NCBI GenBank assembly: GCA_023393095.1
Contig: JAEWMT010000124.1
Span: forward strand, 1 to 56,965
Direction of reading: 5' to 3'
DNA: 56,965 nt
From: Bacillota bacterium
GTDB taxonomy: Bacteria > Bacillota > Clostridia > Lachnospirales > Lachnospiraceae
Made by a program: the position numbers and the translations under genes. The notes beneath the pieces were generated by a model, which was given only the letters and a program-made list of their open reading frames with translations, was not told the origin of the DNA and searched no databases. How positions within the stretch are numbered: position 1 is the stretch's first letter; each line of letters starts with the position of its first letter. Below, piece by piece: positions 26,290 to 34,560 of this stretch.

Positions 26290-27552
26290 ATGAAGAAACC
26301 ATTTGTTTCACAAGAACAGTTACTGGAGATTACAAAGAAATATCCAACTCCCTTTCATATTTATGATGAGAAAGGTATTCGTGAGAACGCAAGAAAGCTT
26401 AACCAAGCTTTTGCCTGGAATAAGGGATTTAAAGAGTATTTTGCAGTAAAGGCTACACCGAATCCCTACATTATCAACATCTTGAAGGAAGAGGGTTGTG
26501 GCGTGGATTGCTCCTCTCTTACGGAATTAATGATGGCAAAAGCCCTCGATTATTCAGGAGATGGTATTATGTTCTCCTCCAATGCAACACCGCCGAAGGA
26601 ATTTGTTATGGCAAAACAATTGGATGCAATTATTAATCTGGATGATTTTACCCATATTGATTTTCTGGAAAAAACCACCGGCATCCCTGAAAAAATATGC
26701 TGCCGCTATAATCCCGGTGGTGTTTTTAAAACCTCCAATGGAATCATGGACAATCCAGGTGATGCAAAATACGGTTTCACCAAGGAGCAGATCATCGAAG
26801 GCTTTCAGATATTGAAGCAAAAAGGCGTTAAGGAATTCGGAATTCATTCCTTCCTTGCAAGTAATACTGCTTCTGAGGAATATTATCCGACACTTGCGGG
26901 AATTCTGTTTGAACTGGCAGTAGAACTTCGTGAGAAGACCGGAGCAGATATTAAATTTATTAATCTTTCCGGTGGTGTGGGAATTCCATATAAACCAGAT
27001 GGTAAGACAAATGATATCATGATGATCGGCGAAGGTGTAAGAAAAGAATTTGAGAAAATACTTGTGCCTGCGGGTATGGGAGATATCGCAATTTTTACGG
27101 AGCTTGGACGATATATGCTTGCTCCCTATGGTCACCTGGTTGCAACTGCGATTCATGAAAAGCATATATATAAAGAATATATCGGCCTTGATGCATGTGC
27201 AGTTAATCTGATGAGACCTGCCATGTATGGTTCCTATCATCATATTACGGTAATGGGTAAGGAAGATAAGCCCTGTGATCATAAATATGATATTACCGGT
27301 TCCCTTTGCGAGAATAATGATAAATTTGCCATTGACCGTATGCTGCCGAAAATCGATATCGGGGACTTGATTGTTATCCATGATACCGGGGCTCATGGGT
27401 TTGCGATGGGCTATAACTATAACGGCAAATTAAAATCAGCGGAGCTTTTATTGAAAGAAGATGGTAGCGTACAGTTGATCAGAAGAGCAGAGACAGCACA
27501 GGACTATTTTGCAACCTTTGATTTCAGTGATATTTTAAAGGATGTGCAGTAA
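26290..27552 (+). CDS. lysA: Diaminopimelate decarboxylase-like PLP enzyme
   Basis: The 420-residue protein is a fold III PLP-dependent decarboxylase. The PLP-binding Lys54 is in YFAVKATPNPY, followed by GCGVDCSSLTEL, the glycine-rich phosphate loop NLSGGVGIPY, the ELGRYM segment and the dimer-interface Cys/Asp region CENNDKF. LysA makes lysine from meso-diaminopimelate. Some motifs deviate from classical LysA (for instance SSNATPP in place of the usual HGNNKS), so a related D-amino-acid or carboxynorspermidine-type activity cannot be excluded. An AGGAGG site precedes the ATG. The half copy of the palindromic repeat starts directly after the stop codon. Confidence 0.8.
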   Translation: MKKPFVSQEQLLEITKKYPTPFHIYDEKGIRENARKLNQAFAWNKGFKEYFAVKATPNPYIINILKEEGCGVDCSSLTELMMAKALDYSGDGIMFSSNATPPKEFVMAKQLDAIINLDDFTHIDFLEKTTGIPEKICCRYNPGGVFKTSNGIMDNPGDAKYGFTKEQIIEGFQILKQKGVKEFGIHSFLASNTASEEYYPTLAGILFELAVELREKTGADIKFINLSGGVGIPYKPDGKTNDIMMIGEGVRKEFEKILVPAGMGDIAIFTELGRYMLAPYGHLVATAIHEKHIYKEYIGLDACAVNLMRPAMYGSYHHITVMGKEDKPCDHKYDITGSLCENNDKFAIDRMLPKIDIGDLIVIHDTGAHGFAMGYNYNGKLKSAELLLKEDGSVQLIRRAETAQDYFATFDFSDILKDVQ

Positions 27553-27553
27553 G

Positions 27554-27630
27554 TGGTTTGGGTGTCATAAGTCTGATTTATGTAAAGAGATGAATATGTT
27601 TGCATATATATACATATGACTCGCCTTTAC
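27554..27630. repeat. Half copy of the palindromic repeat downstream of lysA
   Basis: About 77 bases match the left arm of 22816-23015 at roughly 85 percent by eye: GGTTTGGGTGTCATAAGTC, GATTTATGTA, ATGAATAT, GCATATATA and ACTCGCC occur in the same order. The complementary right arm is absent. It starts one base after the lysA stop codon. Confidence 0.75.
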
Positions 27631-27831
27631 ATACGGTAACTTTCTTATTGATTTTATTAACTGTAAAATGTCAAATTCATGATCATTATTAAGATATAAT
27701 ATTCATAAATCAAGAGAATATTTTTGATAGTTTAATGATAAGATATAATGTAACTTTTGAGCGGACAAAACTAATTGTAGTGGTGTAAATTATAGGTTGA
27801 AAAAGCTCAAAAAAACATATATTTAATCGGG

Positions 27832-27860
27832 TTGACAATATACAATCGATAGGATATAAT
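27832..27860 (+). promoter_or_regulatory. Consensus sigma-A promoter of greA-lysS
   Basis: TTGACA at 27832-27837, a 17-base spacer and TATAAT at 27855-27860 form a perfect consensus promoter about 50 bases before the greA start. Confidence 0.9.
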
Positions 27861-27913
27861 ACTTTGAATGTATTGTATGTTGTAAAAAAAGCAATATGGA
27901 GGAAGGGTGTTTT

Positions 27914-28399
27914 ATGGTAGAAAAGAAAAACATACTGACTTATCAGGGTTTAAGACAGCTTGAAGATGAACTTCATGATCTTAAAGTTAATCAAAGAAGA
28001 TTAGTTGCACAGAAGATTAAAGAGGCAAGAGAGCAGGGGGATCTTTCCGAAAACGCAGAGTATGATGCAGCGAAAGATGAGCAGAGAGATATTGAGGCTC
28101 GTATAGAAGAAATTGATAAGATTCTTAAAAATGCTGAAGTTGTCGTTGAAGATGAAGTAGATGTAAACGTAATTAATATTGGATGTAAAGTTAAAATATT
28201 AGATATGGAATATAATGAAGAGCTTGTTTATAAGCTGGTAGGTTCCACAGAAGCGAACAGCTTACGCGGCAAGATTTCCAATGAATCTCCGCTTGGAAGC
28301 GGACTGATTGGGAAAAAGGTTGGGGATGTTGTTACAGTAGAAACCCATGCAGGCTCAATGCAATATAAAATATTAGAGATACAAAGATCAAATTTATAA
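27914..28399 (+). CDS. greA: Transcription elongation factor GreA
   Basis: GreA enters the secondary channel of stalled RNA polymerase and stimulates transcript cleavage. The 161-residue protein has the N-terminal coiled coil (LRQLEDELHDLKV to REQGDLSENAEYDAAKDEQ, with the acidic tip DLSENAEYD) and the C-terminal FKBP-like domain (SPLGSGLIGKKVGDVV). Length is normal. The ATG at 27914 has a GGAGG site; an in-frame upstream ATG at 27896 overlaps it and is not chosen. It is the first gene of an operon with lysS, 46 bases downstream, behind a perfect consensus promoter. Confidence 0.96.
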   Translation: MVEKKNILTYQGLRQLEDELHDLKVNQRRLVAQKIKEAREQGDLSENAEYDAAKDEQRDIEARIEEIDKILKNAEVVVEDEVDVNVINIGCKVKILDMEYNEELVYKLVGSTEANSLRGKISNESPLGSGLIGKKVGDVVTVETHAGSMQYKILEIQRSNL

Positions 28400-28445
28400 A
28401 ATACCGGTAAGCAGGAAGCGTTTACTGCGTTATGAGGTGAAATTC

Positions 28446-29933
28446 ATGGCAGACGAAAGAAATCCAGTAGAGCAGGATATTAATGAGTTATTAAAGATAA
28501 AAAGGGCAAAATTAGCCGACCTTCAGGAGAACGGGAAGGATCCTTTCCAGATCATGAAGTATGATGTTACGAACCGATCCAAAGATATTATTGATAAATT
28601 TGAAGAGGTGGAAGGAAAAACTGTGTCCATCGCCGGACGTATCATGTCAAAGCGTGTGATGGGAAAAGCATCCTTTTGTAATATCAGAGATATTAGCGGA
28701 GACATTCAGGCTTATGTCAGGAAAGATGAAATCGGTGAAGAAACCTATGCCGAATTCAAGAAATATGACATTGGCGATATTGTCGGATTAGAAGGTGAAG
28801 TATTTAAAACACATACAGGTGAAGTGTCCGTTAAGGCACATAAGATAGTGCTGTTAACTAAGAGCCTTCAGATTTTACCTGAGAAGTTTCATGGACTTAA
28901 GGATACGGATACTAGATACAGACAACGCTATGTTGACCTGATTGTAAATCCTGAAGTTAGGGACACCTTTATCAAGCGTTCCCATATCATCAAGGAAATC
29001 CGTAATTACTTAGACAACAAGGAATTTATTGAGGTAGAGACACCGGTTCTTGTTCCGAATGCCGGAGGTGCTGCTGCGAAACCATTCAATACACATCATA
29101 ACGCTCTGGATCAGGATATCCATCTTAGAATATCACTGGAATTATATTTAAAACGACTGATTGTCGGAGGCCTTGAACGTGTTTATGAAATCGGTAGAGT
29201 ATTTCGTAATGAAGGATTGTCCGTAAGGCATAATCCGGAATTCACACTTTTGGAGTTATATCAGGCTTATACGGATTATTACGGGATGATGGATCTTGTT
29301 GAGGATTTATTCCGTAGCGTTGCTCAGAAGGTGTTAGGTACAACAGCCATTACCTATGACGGTGTGGAGATAGATTTATCGAAGCCTTTTGAAAGATTAA
29401 CTATGATAGAGGCAATTAAGAAGTATGCCAATATTGACTTTGATCAAATACCGGATGAAGCAGCTGCGAAGGCTCTGGCAAAAGAACGTCACATAGAATT
29501 TGAAGATAGACATAAGAGGGGCGACATCATCAATTTGTTCTTTGAGGAATATGTGGAAGAACATCTTGTTCAGCCGACCTTTATCATGGATCACCCAGTA
29601 GAAATATCTCCGCTGGCAAGCCGTAAACCAAGCGATCCGGATTATACGGAACGTTTTGAGTTGTTTATCACAAAACGTGAGATGGCAAACGCTTTCTCCG
29701 AGTTAAATGACCCGCTAGATCAGAGAGGACGTTTTGAAGCTCAGGAAGCACTTAGGGCAGCCGGCGACGAAGAAGCGAACCAATTGGATGAAGACTTCCT
29801 GAATGCACTCGAATACGGAATGCCGCCGACAGGTGGTATCGGTATCGGAATTGACCGACTTGTTATGCTACTTACCGATTCTTCGGCAATTAGGGATGTA
29901 CTGTTGTTCCCGACGATGAAGAACAAAGAGTAA
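28446..29933 (+). CDS. lysS: Lysyl-tRNA synthetase, class II
   Basis: LysS charges tRNA-Lys. The 495-residue protein has an N-terminal OB-fold anticodon-binding domain (VSIAGRIMSKRVMGKASF), motif 1 around VETPVLVPNAGGAAAKPF, motif 2 FRNEGLSVRHNPEFTLLE and motif 3 GIGIGIDRLVMLLTD. Length and motifs are those of a bacterial class II enzyme. The ATG at 28446 is favoured by the GAGGTG site; an in-frame ATG 9 bases upstream is also possible. It is transcribed with greA and followed by a terminator. Confidence 0.97.
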   Translation: MADERNPVEQDINELLKIKRAKLADLQENGKDPFQIMKYDVTNRSKDIIDKFEEVEGKTVSIAGRIMSKRVMGKASFCNIRDISGDIQAYVRKDEIGEETYAEFKKYDIGDIVGLEGEVFKTHTGEVSVKAHKIVLLTKSLQILPEKFHGLKDTDTRYRQRYVDLIVNPEVRDTFIKRSHIIKEIRNYLDNKEFIEVETPVLVPNAGGAAAKPFNTHHNALDQDIHLRISLELYLKRLIVGGLERVYEIGRVFRNEGLSVRHNPEFTLLELYQAYTDYYGMMDLVEDLFRSVAQKVLGTTAITYDGVEIDLSKPFERLTMIEAIKKYANIDFDQIPDEAAAKALAKERHIEFEDRHKRGDIINLFFEEYVEEHLVQPTFIMDHPVEISPLASRKPSDPDYTERFELFITKREMANAFSELNDPLDQRGRFEAQEALRAAGDEEANQLDEDFLNALEYGMPPTGGIGIGIDRLVMLLTDSSAIRDVLLFPTMKNKE

Positions 29934-30406
29934 TAAAGCCTGTATTTATTAGGGCTTGAGAAAATAATGGTCGGGATTTACGACCAACTTACGACCAAAT
30001 AATAAGGCATATTTGAAGAATCTCTTGGAAAAACGGGGGATTCTTTTTTTAGAATAAGACAGATATAATGAGTACCGGTAAGCAGAAGCGGAGATGTAGA
30101 AATTTGTGAAAGAAAAATTTGTTTCTGAATGTAGAGCAGTCTTGGGAGCAGGAACAGAAAAATAAGAGAAATGTTATTACAGGGAGATTGAGGGGCAATC
30201 ATCAGATTTATAGTACGGTGGTTGCTTTCCTCTTTGCATTAGACTAGTCTGTGAACTCCTTACCAGTTGGTATTAATTTGTTCAAAAAAACCAATATCTA
30301 CTAAATGGCCATATATGGAAAATATCAGATTGATATTATTCGCAGTTGGGATTATAATTTACATGTCGTGTTTTATTGATAATAGTCGAGAAACGAGGAT
30401 TGAGGG
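29934..30406. other. Intergenic region between lysS and the restriction island
   Basis: Two copies of TTACGACCAA lie at 29978-29987 and 29989-29998, and either can pair with the TGGTCG at 29969-29974, giving two mutually exclusive small hairpins. A terminator follows at 30016-30050. A short string near 30072 (TACCGGTAAGCAG) also occurs before lysS at 28402. The remainder shows no gene; the region marks the edge of the restriction island. Confidence 0.5.
30016..30050 (+). terminator. Terminator of the greA-lysS operon
   Basis: Stem AAGAATC / GATTCTT with a 16-base loop, continuing directly into a T-run (seven T in all). It lies 83 bases after the lysS stop. Confidence 0.82.
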
Positions 30407-30610
30407 ATGGAGTATTTGTCAATACGTCAAACAGCAGACAAGTGGAGAATTTCAAAACGGAGAATTCAGATTCTATGTTCTCAGAAGCGTATTTCTGGAG
30501 CAGTTAAAATAGACTCATCATGGGTTATTCCGGCTGATGCTGTGAAACCGAAGGATGAGAGAGTGAAGAGCGGGAAATATATCAGAAAAGGGCAAACGGA
30601 TAATAATTAG
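30407..30610 (+). CDS. Small helix-turn-helix (excisionase-like) DNA-binding protein
   Basis: The 67-residue protein begins MEYLSIRQTADKWRISKRRI, a MerR-like winged helix (HTH_17) motif, and continues GAVKIDSSWVIPADAVKPKD, the wing region typical of such small proteins. Members are found as excisionases or as small regulators next to restriction-modification and integrase genes. It is upstream of hsdM on the same strand, 156 bases away, so a regulatory role for the restriction operon is plausible. A GAGGGATGG site precedes the ATG. Codon use and length support a real gene. Confidence 0.75.
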   Translation: MEYLSIRQTADKWRISKRRIQILCSQKRISGAVKIDSSWVIPADAVKPKDERVKSGKYIRKGQTDNN

Positions 30611-30766
30611 TATAAATGCTTGAGATAATCTTAAGTTTCTCGAAATCACTGAGTCATATGCATGCAGCATATATTCTGTAGGTGAATATTGATTTTCCAA
30701 AGTTTATAGAAGAAAAATGATTTACTTTTATAACAATAATAAGACTACTAGGAGGAATAATCAGTT

Positions 30767-33331
30767 ATGAACAAACAGCAACTGGCAAATAAGATTTGGG
30801 AGTCAGCCAATAGGATGCGTTCCAAGATTGAAGCGAATGAATACAAGGATTACATTCTTGGTTTTATCTTCTATAAATTCTTGTCAGATAAGGAAGTGGA
30901 ATATTTAAAAACTTTGGATTGGACGGAGGAAGATTTACCGGAGCTGACTGTGGAAGAAATAGATACAGTTGATCTTTGTAAGAAAAATATTGGCTATTTT
31001 ATATCATATAACAATCTCTTTTCGACATGGGTTAAGATGGGTAAGGACTTTGATGTTTCTAATGTAACCGATGCTCTTTCAGCGTTTGAAAGAAATATAG
31101 GTAATAACTATAAGGCGGTATTTGATAAGATCTTTGACACCTTACAAATGGGATTAAATAAGCTTGGTGATACCAGTGGTGCAAGAACAAAAGCGATCAG
31201 GGGACTAATTAGTTTGATCAAAGATATTCCGATGGATGAAAAGCAGGGGTATGATGTTTTGGGTTATATCTATGAATATCTGATATCAAATTTTGCATCA
31301 AATGCAGGTAAGAAGGCAGGAGAATTCTATACACCACATGAAGTATCATTACTTATGTCTGAGATTATAGCTCATCATTTAAAGGATCGAAACAATATTT
31401 CCATCTATGATCCAACCTCCGGTTCTGGATCTTTGCTTATCAATATTGGTAAAAGTGCTGCTAAATTTATGAATAGTGAGAATATAAAGTATTATGCGCA
31501 GGAGTTAAAGGAAAACACATATAACCTTACTCGTATGAATCTGGTAATGAGAGGATTAAAGCCTGGTAACATATTCACAAGAAATGCGGATACTTTAGAA
31601 GAGGATTGGCCGATTGATCTGGATAGCTACCCCCCTGTGCTTCGAGTAGATGCCGTGGTGTCAAATCCTCCCTACTCACAGGCCTGGAATCCAGAGGGTA
31701 AAAAATCAGACTCACGTTATTCGGGTTATGGTACAGCACCAAAATCAAAGGCAGATTACGCATTTTTATTACATGACTTATATCATGTTTTACCGGATGG
31801 AATTATGACGATTGTTTTACCACATGGCGTATTATTTAGAGGAGGAGAAGAAGGGGAAATACGTAAGAACTTAATTGAAAGAAATCAGGTGGATACAATC
31901 ATTGGTTTGCCTACAAACATATTCTTTGGTACAGGTATACCAACGATTATTATGGTGTTGAAGCAAAGCAGAGATAATGATGATGTATTGATTATTGATG
32001 CATCTAAGGGCTTCATAAAAGAAGGAAAAAATAATAAGCTTCGTGCATGTGATATCAAAAAGATCGCGGATACAGTTGCTGGCAGAGCTACCATCCCGAA
32101 GTTTTCGAGAACTGTCAGTAGAGCTGAAATCAGAAGCAACGATTATAACTTGAATATACCTCGCTATGTAGATTCCTCTGAAAAGGCAGAGAGTTATGAT
32201 ATCTATGCATCCATGTTTGGTGGGATTCCTACCTATGAGATCGATGAACAAGCTGAGTATTGGGAAGTTTTGGAAGGTTTAAAGGACACTTTGTTTGTTG
32301 TAAATGAATCATATTCTGAACTTGCAACGGAAAATTTGAAGGATACAATAAAGAATCACAATTCGGTAAAAGCTTTTGAAAGTGCATTTCAGAAGGCATT
32401 TGAAGGTTTTGAAGAGTATTTATACGACGAATTGATAGAACATGCAGAAAGTGTTTCGATATCAAAAGAGGAAACTAAAATCAGTGAAGACATGTTTGAT
32501 CGATTGGAAAATGTTCCACTTGTTGATAGATATGAGGCGTATCAGTTATTAGACGATAGCTGGTCTCAAATTGCAAACGATCTAGAAATCATTCAAACAG
32601 AAGGGTTTGAAGCAACAAAGCAAGTTGACCCAAGAATGGTAATGAAGAAGAAAGATGGTGCTGATGTTGAGGTCCAGGATGGCTTCATTGGACATATTAT
32701 TCCTTTTGCATTAGTACAGGATACATTACTGCGGGAAGAGTATCAGCAGCTCCAAAGCAAGGAGAAGCAATTGAATGAGATTACTGCTTTGTATGAAGAA
32801 TTACTTGATTCTATGAGTGAAGAAGACAAATCTAGTGAGGCAATCAATGAAGATGGTACAGCATTTGTATATGCACAGGTTGCTAAGCTTGCAAAGCAAT
32901 ATGCGGCTGAAATGAAAAAAGGTGTAATTTTTGGTGAGGATAGCTATGAAACTAAGATAATGCAGTGCAATGATCTAATCTCTGATGAAAAATCACTGAA
33001 GAAAGAAATAAAAGAGGAAACTGACGCTCTTCATATGAAGACAAAGAGTACCATTGAAGCACTGACCGACGATGAGGTTAAAATGCTTCTGCATATGAAA
33101 TGGATTACAAAACTAATGGAAAACTTATATTCAATACCAAAAACTATTGTTCAAGACTTGATAAAAAAAGTAAGTAGTATTTCAATGAAGTATAGTGAAA
33201 CGTTTGAGGATATTGAGAAGAATATCGCAGCCACAGAGAAGGAATTAGGCGTACTGTTGGATGAGCTTTGTGGCAATGAGTTTGACATGAAGGGGCTCGG
33301 TGAATTCAAATTACTGTTAGCGGGTGAATAA
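30767..33331 (+). CDS. hsdM: Type I restriction-modification system, methyltransferase subunit
   Basis: HsdM is the adenine-specific DNA methyltransferase of a type I system. The 854-residue protein has the N-terminal helical HsdM domain (KIWESANRMRSKIEANEYKD style), SAM-binding motif I DPTSGSGSLL (Asp215) and catalytic motif IV NPPY (Asn300-Tyr303). After about residue 520 it has an unusually long C-terminal extension with coiled-coil character (QLQSKEKQLNEITALYEEL), so it is much longer than the usual 500-residue HsdM. An AGGAGG site precedes the ATG. The hsdS gene begins two bases after its stop, indicating an operon. Confidence 0.95.
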   Translation: MNKQQLANKIWESANRMRSKIEANEYKDYILGFIFYKFLSDKEVEYLKTLDWTEEDLPELTVEEIDTVDLCKKNIGYFISYNNLFSTWVKMGKDFDVSNVTDALSAFERNIGNNYKAVFDKIFDTLQMGLNKLGDTSGARTKAIRGLISLIKDIPMDEKQGYDVLGYIYEYLISNFASNAGKKAGEFYTPHEVSLLMSEIIAHHLKDRNNISIYDPTSGSGSLLINIGKSAAKFMNSENIKYYAQELKENTYNLTRMNLVMRGLKPGNIFTRNADTLEEDWPIDLDSYPPVLRVDAVVSNPPYSQAWNPEGKKSDSRYSGYGTAPKSKADYAFLLHDLYHVLPDGIMTIVLPHGVLFRGGEEGEIRKNLIERNQVDTIIGLPTNIFFGTGIPTIIMVLKQSRDNDDVLIIDASKGFIKEGKNNKLRACDIKKIADTVAGRATIPKFSRTVSRAEIRSNDYNLNIPRYVDSSEKAESYDIYASMFGGIPTYEIDEQAEYWEVLEGLKDTLFVVNESYSELATENLKDTIKNHNSVKAFESAFQKAFEGFEEYLYDELIEHAESVSISKEETKISEDMFDRLENVPLVDRYEAYQLLDDSWSQIANDLEIIQTEGFEATKQVDPRMVMKKKDGADVEVQDGFIGHIIPFALVQDTLLREEYQQLQSKEKQLNEITALYEELLDSMSEEDKSSEAINEDGTAFVYAQVAKLAKQYAAEMKKGVIFGEDSYETKIMQCNDLISDEKSLKKEIKEETDALHMKTKSTIEALTDDEVKMLLHMKWITKLMENLYSIPKTIVQDLIKKVSSISMKYSETFEDIEKNIAATEKELGVLLDELCGNEFDMKGLGEFKLLLAGE

Positions 33332-33332
33332 T

Positions 33333-34547
33333 ATGGGCGAAAATAAGAAAGAACCTAAAATTAGATTTGTAGGATTTACGGATGCTTGGGAACAGCGTAA
33401 GTTATATGAAGTTGCAGAATTCAATCCAAAATCCGAGCTTCCAGATAAATTTGAATATGTAGATTTAGAATCTGTTGTTGGAACTGAAATGATCTTACAT
33501 CGAACAGAAACAAAAGCTTCTGCACCTTCAAGAGCGCAACGATTGGCAAAGACTGGAGATGTATTTTATCAAACTGTAAGACCATATCAGAAAAATAACT
33601 ATATGTTCATAAAGGCTGATAATAACTACGTATTCTCAACAGGATATGCTCAAATGAGACCTAATATTGACGGCACTTTTCTAATGAGTTTTTTGCAAAC
33701 TGAATCTTTTGTAAAAGTTGTTTTAGATAACTGTACGGGAACAAGTTATCCTGCAATTAATTTAACAGACCTATCGAATTTGGGAATTTCATTACCGACT
33801 TCAAGTGGTGAACAAAGAAAGATAGGAGAAATGTTTAATAACCTTGACAACCTTATCGCCCTTCATCAGCGTAAGTATGACAAGTTGATTATAATGAAGA
33901 AATCCATGTTGGTAAAAATGTTTCCTAAAAATGGCTCAAATGTTCCAGAAATTAGATTTGCAGGATTTATTGATGATTGGGAACAGCGTAAGTTGGAGTG
34001 CTATCTTGAAGTATCGAACGAAAAAAACAAAGAAGATATGTACGGTAAGGAAGATGTCTTATCTGTATCAGGTGATTATGGTATCGTAAATCAGATAGAA
34101 TTTCAAGGGAGATCTTTTGCTGGAGCGTCAGTTTCAAATTATGGTGTAGTCCATACAGGGGATATTGTTTATACAAAGTCTCCTTTGAGCTCAAATCCAT
34201 ATGGAATAATTAAGACAAACAACGGAAATACGGGCATTGTGTCGACTTTGTATGCGGTATATCATACTTGTGAAAATGTTAATCCAGGCTTTGTTCAAGT
34301 GTATTTTGAACAGCATGCAAGAATGAATAATTACATGCATCCATTAGTAAATAAAGGCGCAAAAAATGATATGAAGGTTTCTGCTGAAAATGCTCTTAAG
34401 GGAGAAGTAATCTTTCCGAGTGTAAAAGAACAGAATTCCATTTCATCCTTTTTTGCACAATTAGATAAAGTTATCACCCTTCATCAGCGTAAGCTAGAGA
34501 AACTGAAACAAATCAAGAAATCCATGTTAGAAAATATGTTCGTATAG
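33333..34547 (+). CDS. hsdS: Type I restriction-modification system, specificity subunit
   Basis: HsdS recognises the bipartite DNA target. The 404-residue protein has two target-recognition domains, each opened by nearly the same segment (IRFVGFTDAWEQRKL and IRFAGFIDDWEQRKL) and each closed by a conserved helix (ALHQRKYDKLIIMKKSML and TLHQRKLEKLKQIKKSML). The repeated segments also show as DNA direct repeats, which can allow domain exchange. The ATG at 33333 follows the hsdM stop by one base; a GTG at 33324 overlapping hsdM is the alternative. Only one specificity gene is present, with no inverted partial copies nearby. Confidence 0.95.
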   Translation: MGENKKEPKIRFVGFTDAWEQRKLYEVAEFNPKSELPDKFEYVDLESVVGTEMILHRTETKASAPSRAQRLAKTGDVFYQTVRPYQKNNYMFIKADNNYVFSTGYAQMRPNIDGTFLMSFLQTESFVKVVLDNCTGTSYPAINLTDLSNLGISLPTSSGEQRKIGEMFNNLDNLIALHQRKYDKLIIMKKSMLVKMFPKNGSNVPEIRFAGFIDDWEQRKLECYLEVSNEKNKEDMYGKEDVLSVSGDYGIVNQIEFQGRSFAGASVSNYGVVHTGDIVYTKSPLSSNPYGIIKTNNGNTGIVSTLYAVYHTCENVNPGFVQVYFEQHARMNNYMHPLVNKGAKNDMKVSAENALKGEVIFPSVKEQNSISSFFAQLDKVITLHQRKLEKLKQIKKSMLENMFV

Positions 34548-34560
34548 GAGGTGATCGCCC

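Noticed and set aside
30267..30512. 81-codon frame overlapping the small HTH gene.
   Set aside because: Overlaps the better supported HTH gene in another frame and lacks a family match.
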